Of a stretch of 64,000 bases of DNA, positions 63,328-64,000 are shown piece after piece. The notes under the pieces are model-generated. The model saw nothing but the letters and a program-made list of their open reading frames with translations. It had not been told where the DNA came from and ran no database searches. Origin of the DNA: JAAELZ01 sp965237485 (GTDB taxonomy: Bacteria > Pseudomonadota > Gammaproteobacteria > Arenicellales > Poriferihabitantaceae). A program made the translations under genes and the position numbers. Position 1 is the stretch's first letter; the number at the start of each line of letters is the position of its first letter. The DNA is taken from the NCBI GenBank assembly GCA_965237485.1, contig CBDEFQ010000004.1, positions 310,001 to 374,000 of the forward strand, written 5' to 3'.

Positions 63328-64000
63328 TGTTGCATTACGATTAGCTCGCCCTGGGCATAACTTATGCGCTGCGTTTGCACTTCAAAGTAACGATCTATGT
63401 TCGCCTTAGATAGCACATCAGCTGTATCGCCTTGCTCTATTAATTCGCCTTCATAAAGCAAGCTAGAGGTATGTGCATAAGCTAAAACATGGTTTAAATC
63501 GTGCAATACGACAATAATGGCTGTATCGGCATCTGCAATTTGACGCAAAGTCTGTAAGATCTTACTTTGGTATTTTATATCTAGGCCGTTTAGTGGTTCA
63601 TCCGCCAATAAACACAGGGGTTGAGCAACCATTGAACGCGCCAGAAGTACGCGCGCTTTCTCGCCTCCCGAAAGGGTATTAAAATTTTGCTTTTGCAATG
63701 CGCCCAAATCAAATTGATGTATTACAGTTTCTAGCGTTAGCGATTGAGCCCCAATATCCAAATGCGGCGCGGCTAACAAACCCACTTGAATTACTTGCTC
63801 AACGTTGAGTTCCCAATGGCATTGGCTTTGCTGCGGTAAATAGGCGATACGCGCCGCGCGTTGTGCTGGCGAATAAGCACTCAAGGTCTGCTGGTCAAAT
63901 TGCACTTCGCCCGATTGCAGTGGCACCAGCCCACACAAACTCTTGAGAAAAGTAGATTTTCCCGCTCCATTAGGACCAATAATGGCGTGCAAACCTTTAT
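63324..64000 (-). CDS. ABC transporter ATP-binding protein (BtuD/FecE type), cut by window
   Basis: The start lies beyond the right edge; the frame enters as KGLHAIIGPNGAGKSTFLKS (Walker A). It has the Q-loop YLPQQSQCHW, the ABC signature TLSGGEKARVLLARSMV, Walker B LCLLADEPLNGLD and the switch His in IIVVLHDLNHVLAYA. This is the ATPase of iron-siderophore, heme or cobalamin importers. Coupling to tonB and nearness to CbiX make a corrinoid importer plausible. Confidence 0.88.
   Translation of the reverse strand, partial: KGLHAIIGPNGAGKSTFLKSLCGLVPLQSGEVQFDQQTLSAYSPAQRAARIAYLPQQSQCHWELNVEQVIQVGLLAAPHLDIGAQSLTLETVIHQFDLGALQKQNFNTLSGGEKARVLLARSMVAQPLCLLADEPLNGLDIKYQSKILQTLRQIADADTAIIVVLHDLNHVLAYAHTSSLLYEGELIEQGDTADVLSKANIDRYFEVQTQRISYAQGELIVMQQ

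Noticed and set aside
62030..64000. Cobalamin riboswitch before the CbiX/TonB/ABC genes
   Set aside because: No B12-box-like sequence was recognised in the short upstream regions visible.

Overview
The window is chromosomal DNA from a gammaproteobacterium of moderate to low GC. The evidence is the core gene set and its order: smg-topA, an hda-pgsA pair divergent from purM-purN, bamC, rsfS, mrcB, hemB-nadC, argG/argF, TonB, an outer-membrane porin and a TolC remnant. I cannot name a species. Nitrite reduction, a sulfate-type (SulP) transporter and sulfur-handling enzymes would suit a marine or sediment organism. The many insertion sequences and broken genes suggest a lineage in the early phase of IS expansion and gene decay, as in recently host-restricted or bottlenecked bacteria; this is inference.

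Layout. 1-7.3 kb is intact housekeeping DNA (smg, topA, BON-LysM protein, tpm, hda, pgsA, purM, purN). 7.3-13.8 kb is a nest of mobile elements. An IS3-family copy (7321-12349) is split by an IS66-family element (7510-9860, 8-bp target duplication) and by an IS256-family element (10074-11467, 9-bp duplication). A further integrase-type IS (12378-13750, 5-bp duplication) follows. Next comes tolC, broken three ways: a 163-bp palindromic MITE near its 5' end, a frameshift, and loss of its 3' end at the IS boundary. 15.1-31.5 kb is again mainly housekeeping (PIMT-like methyltransferase, sulfotransferase, porin, bamC, phosphoribulokinase, rsfS, sugar transferase, a second type of IS3 element, argG, argF, flavin reductase, mrcB, hemB, nadC).

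31.5-40.9 kb is accessory DNA. It holds gene fragments (GNAT toxin, epimerase, IS256-type transposase), a Sel1-repeat protein translationally coupled to a frameshifted KTSC protein, a second copy of the integrase-type IS, a small phage-like stretch with a retropepsin-type aspartic protease and its small partner, a decaying IS21 and a frameshifted MATE exporter. 40.9-45.2 kb carries the 5-oxoprolinase genes pxpA-pxpB-pxpC and a macrodomain/class-M sirtuin pair. 45.2-53.1 kb holds two inverted fold-back elements, two inverted IS4-family copies, a broken AraC regulator, a broken DUF1127 gene next to a 28-residue membrane peptide gene, and nirK.

53-64 kb holds nirV (frameshifted), the NO sensor gene nsrR with its probable own operator, two sulfur genes (persulfide-dioxygenase-like hydrolase and sulfurtransferase), an intact second copy of the first IS3 element, a third fold-back element, a frameshifted di-heme peroxidase, a SulP transporter, an LTXXQ periplasmic protein, a CbiX chelatase-like protein, TonB and an ABC ATPase that runs off the right edge. 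NirK, NirV and NsrR form a nitrite/NO module. CbiX, TonB and the ABC ATPase look like a corrinoid or iron-chelate uptake group. No tRNA, rRNA or CRISPR array was seen.
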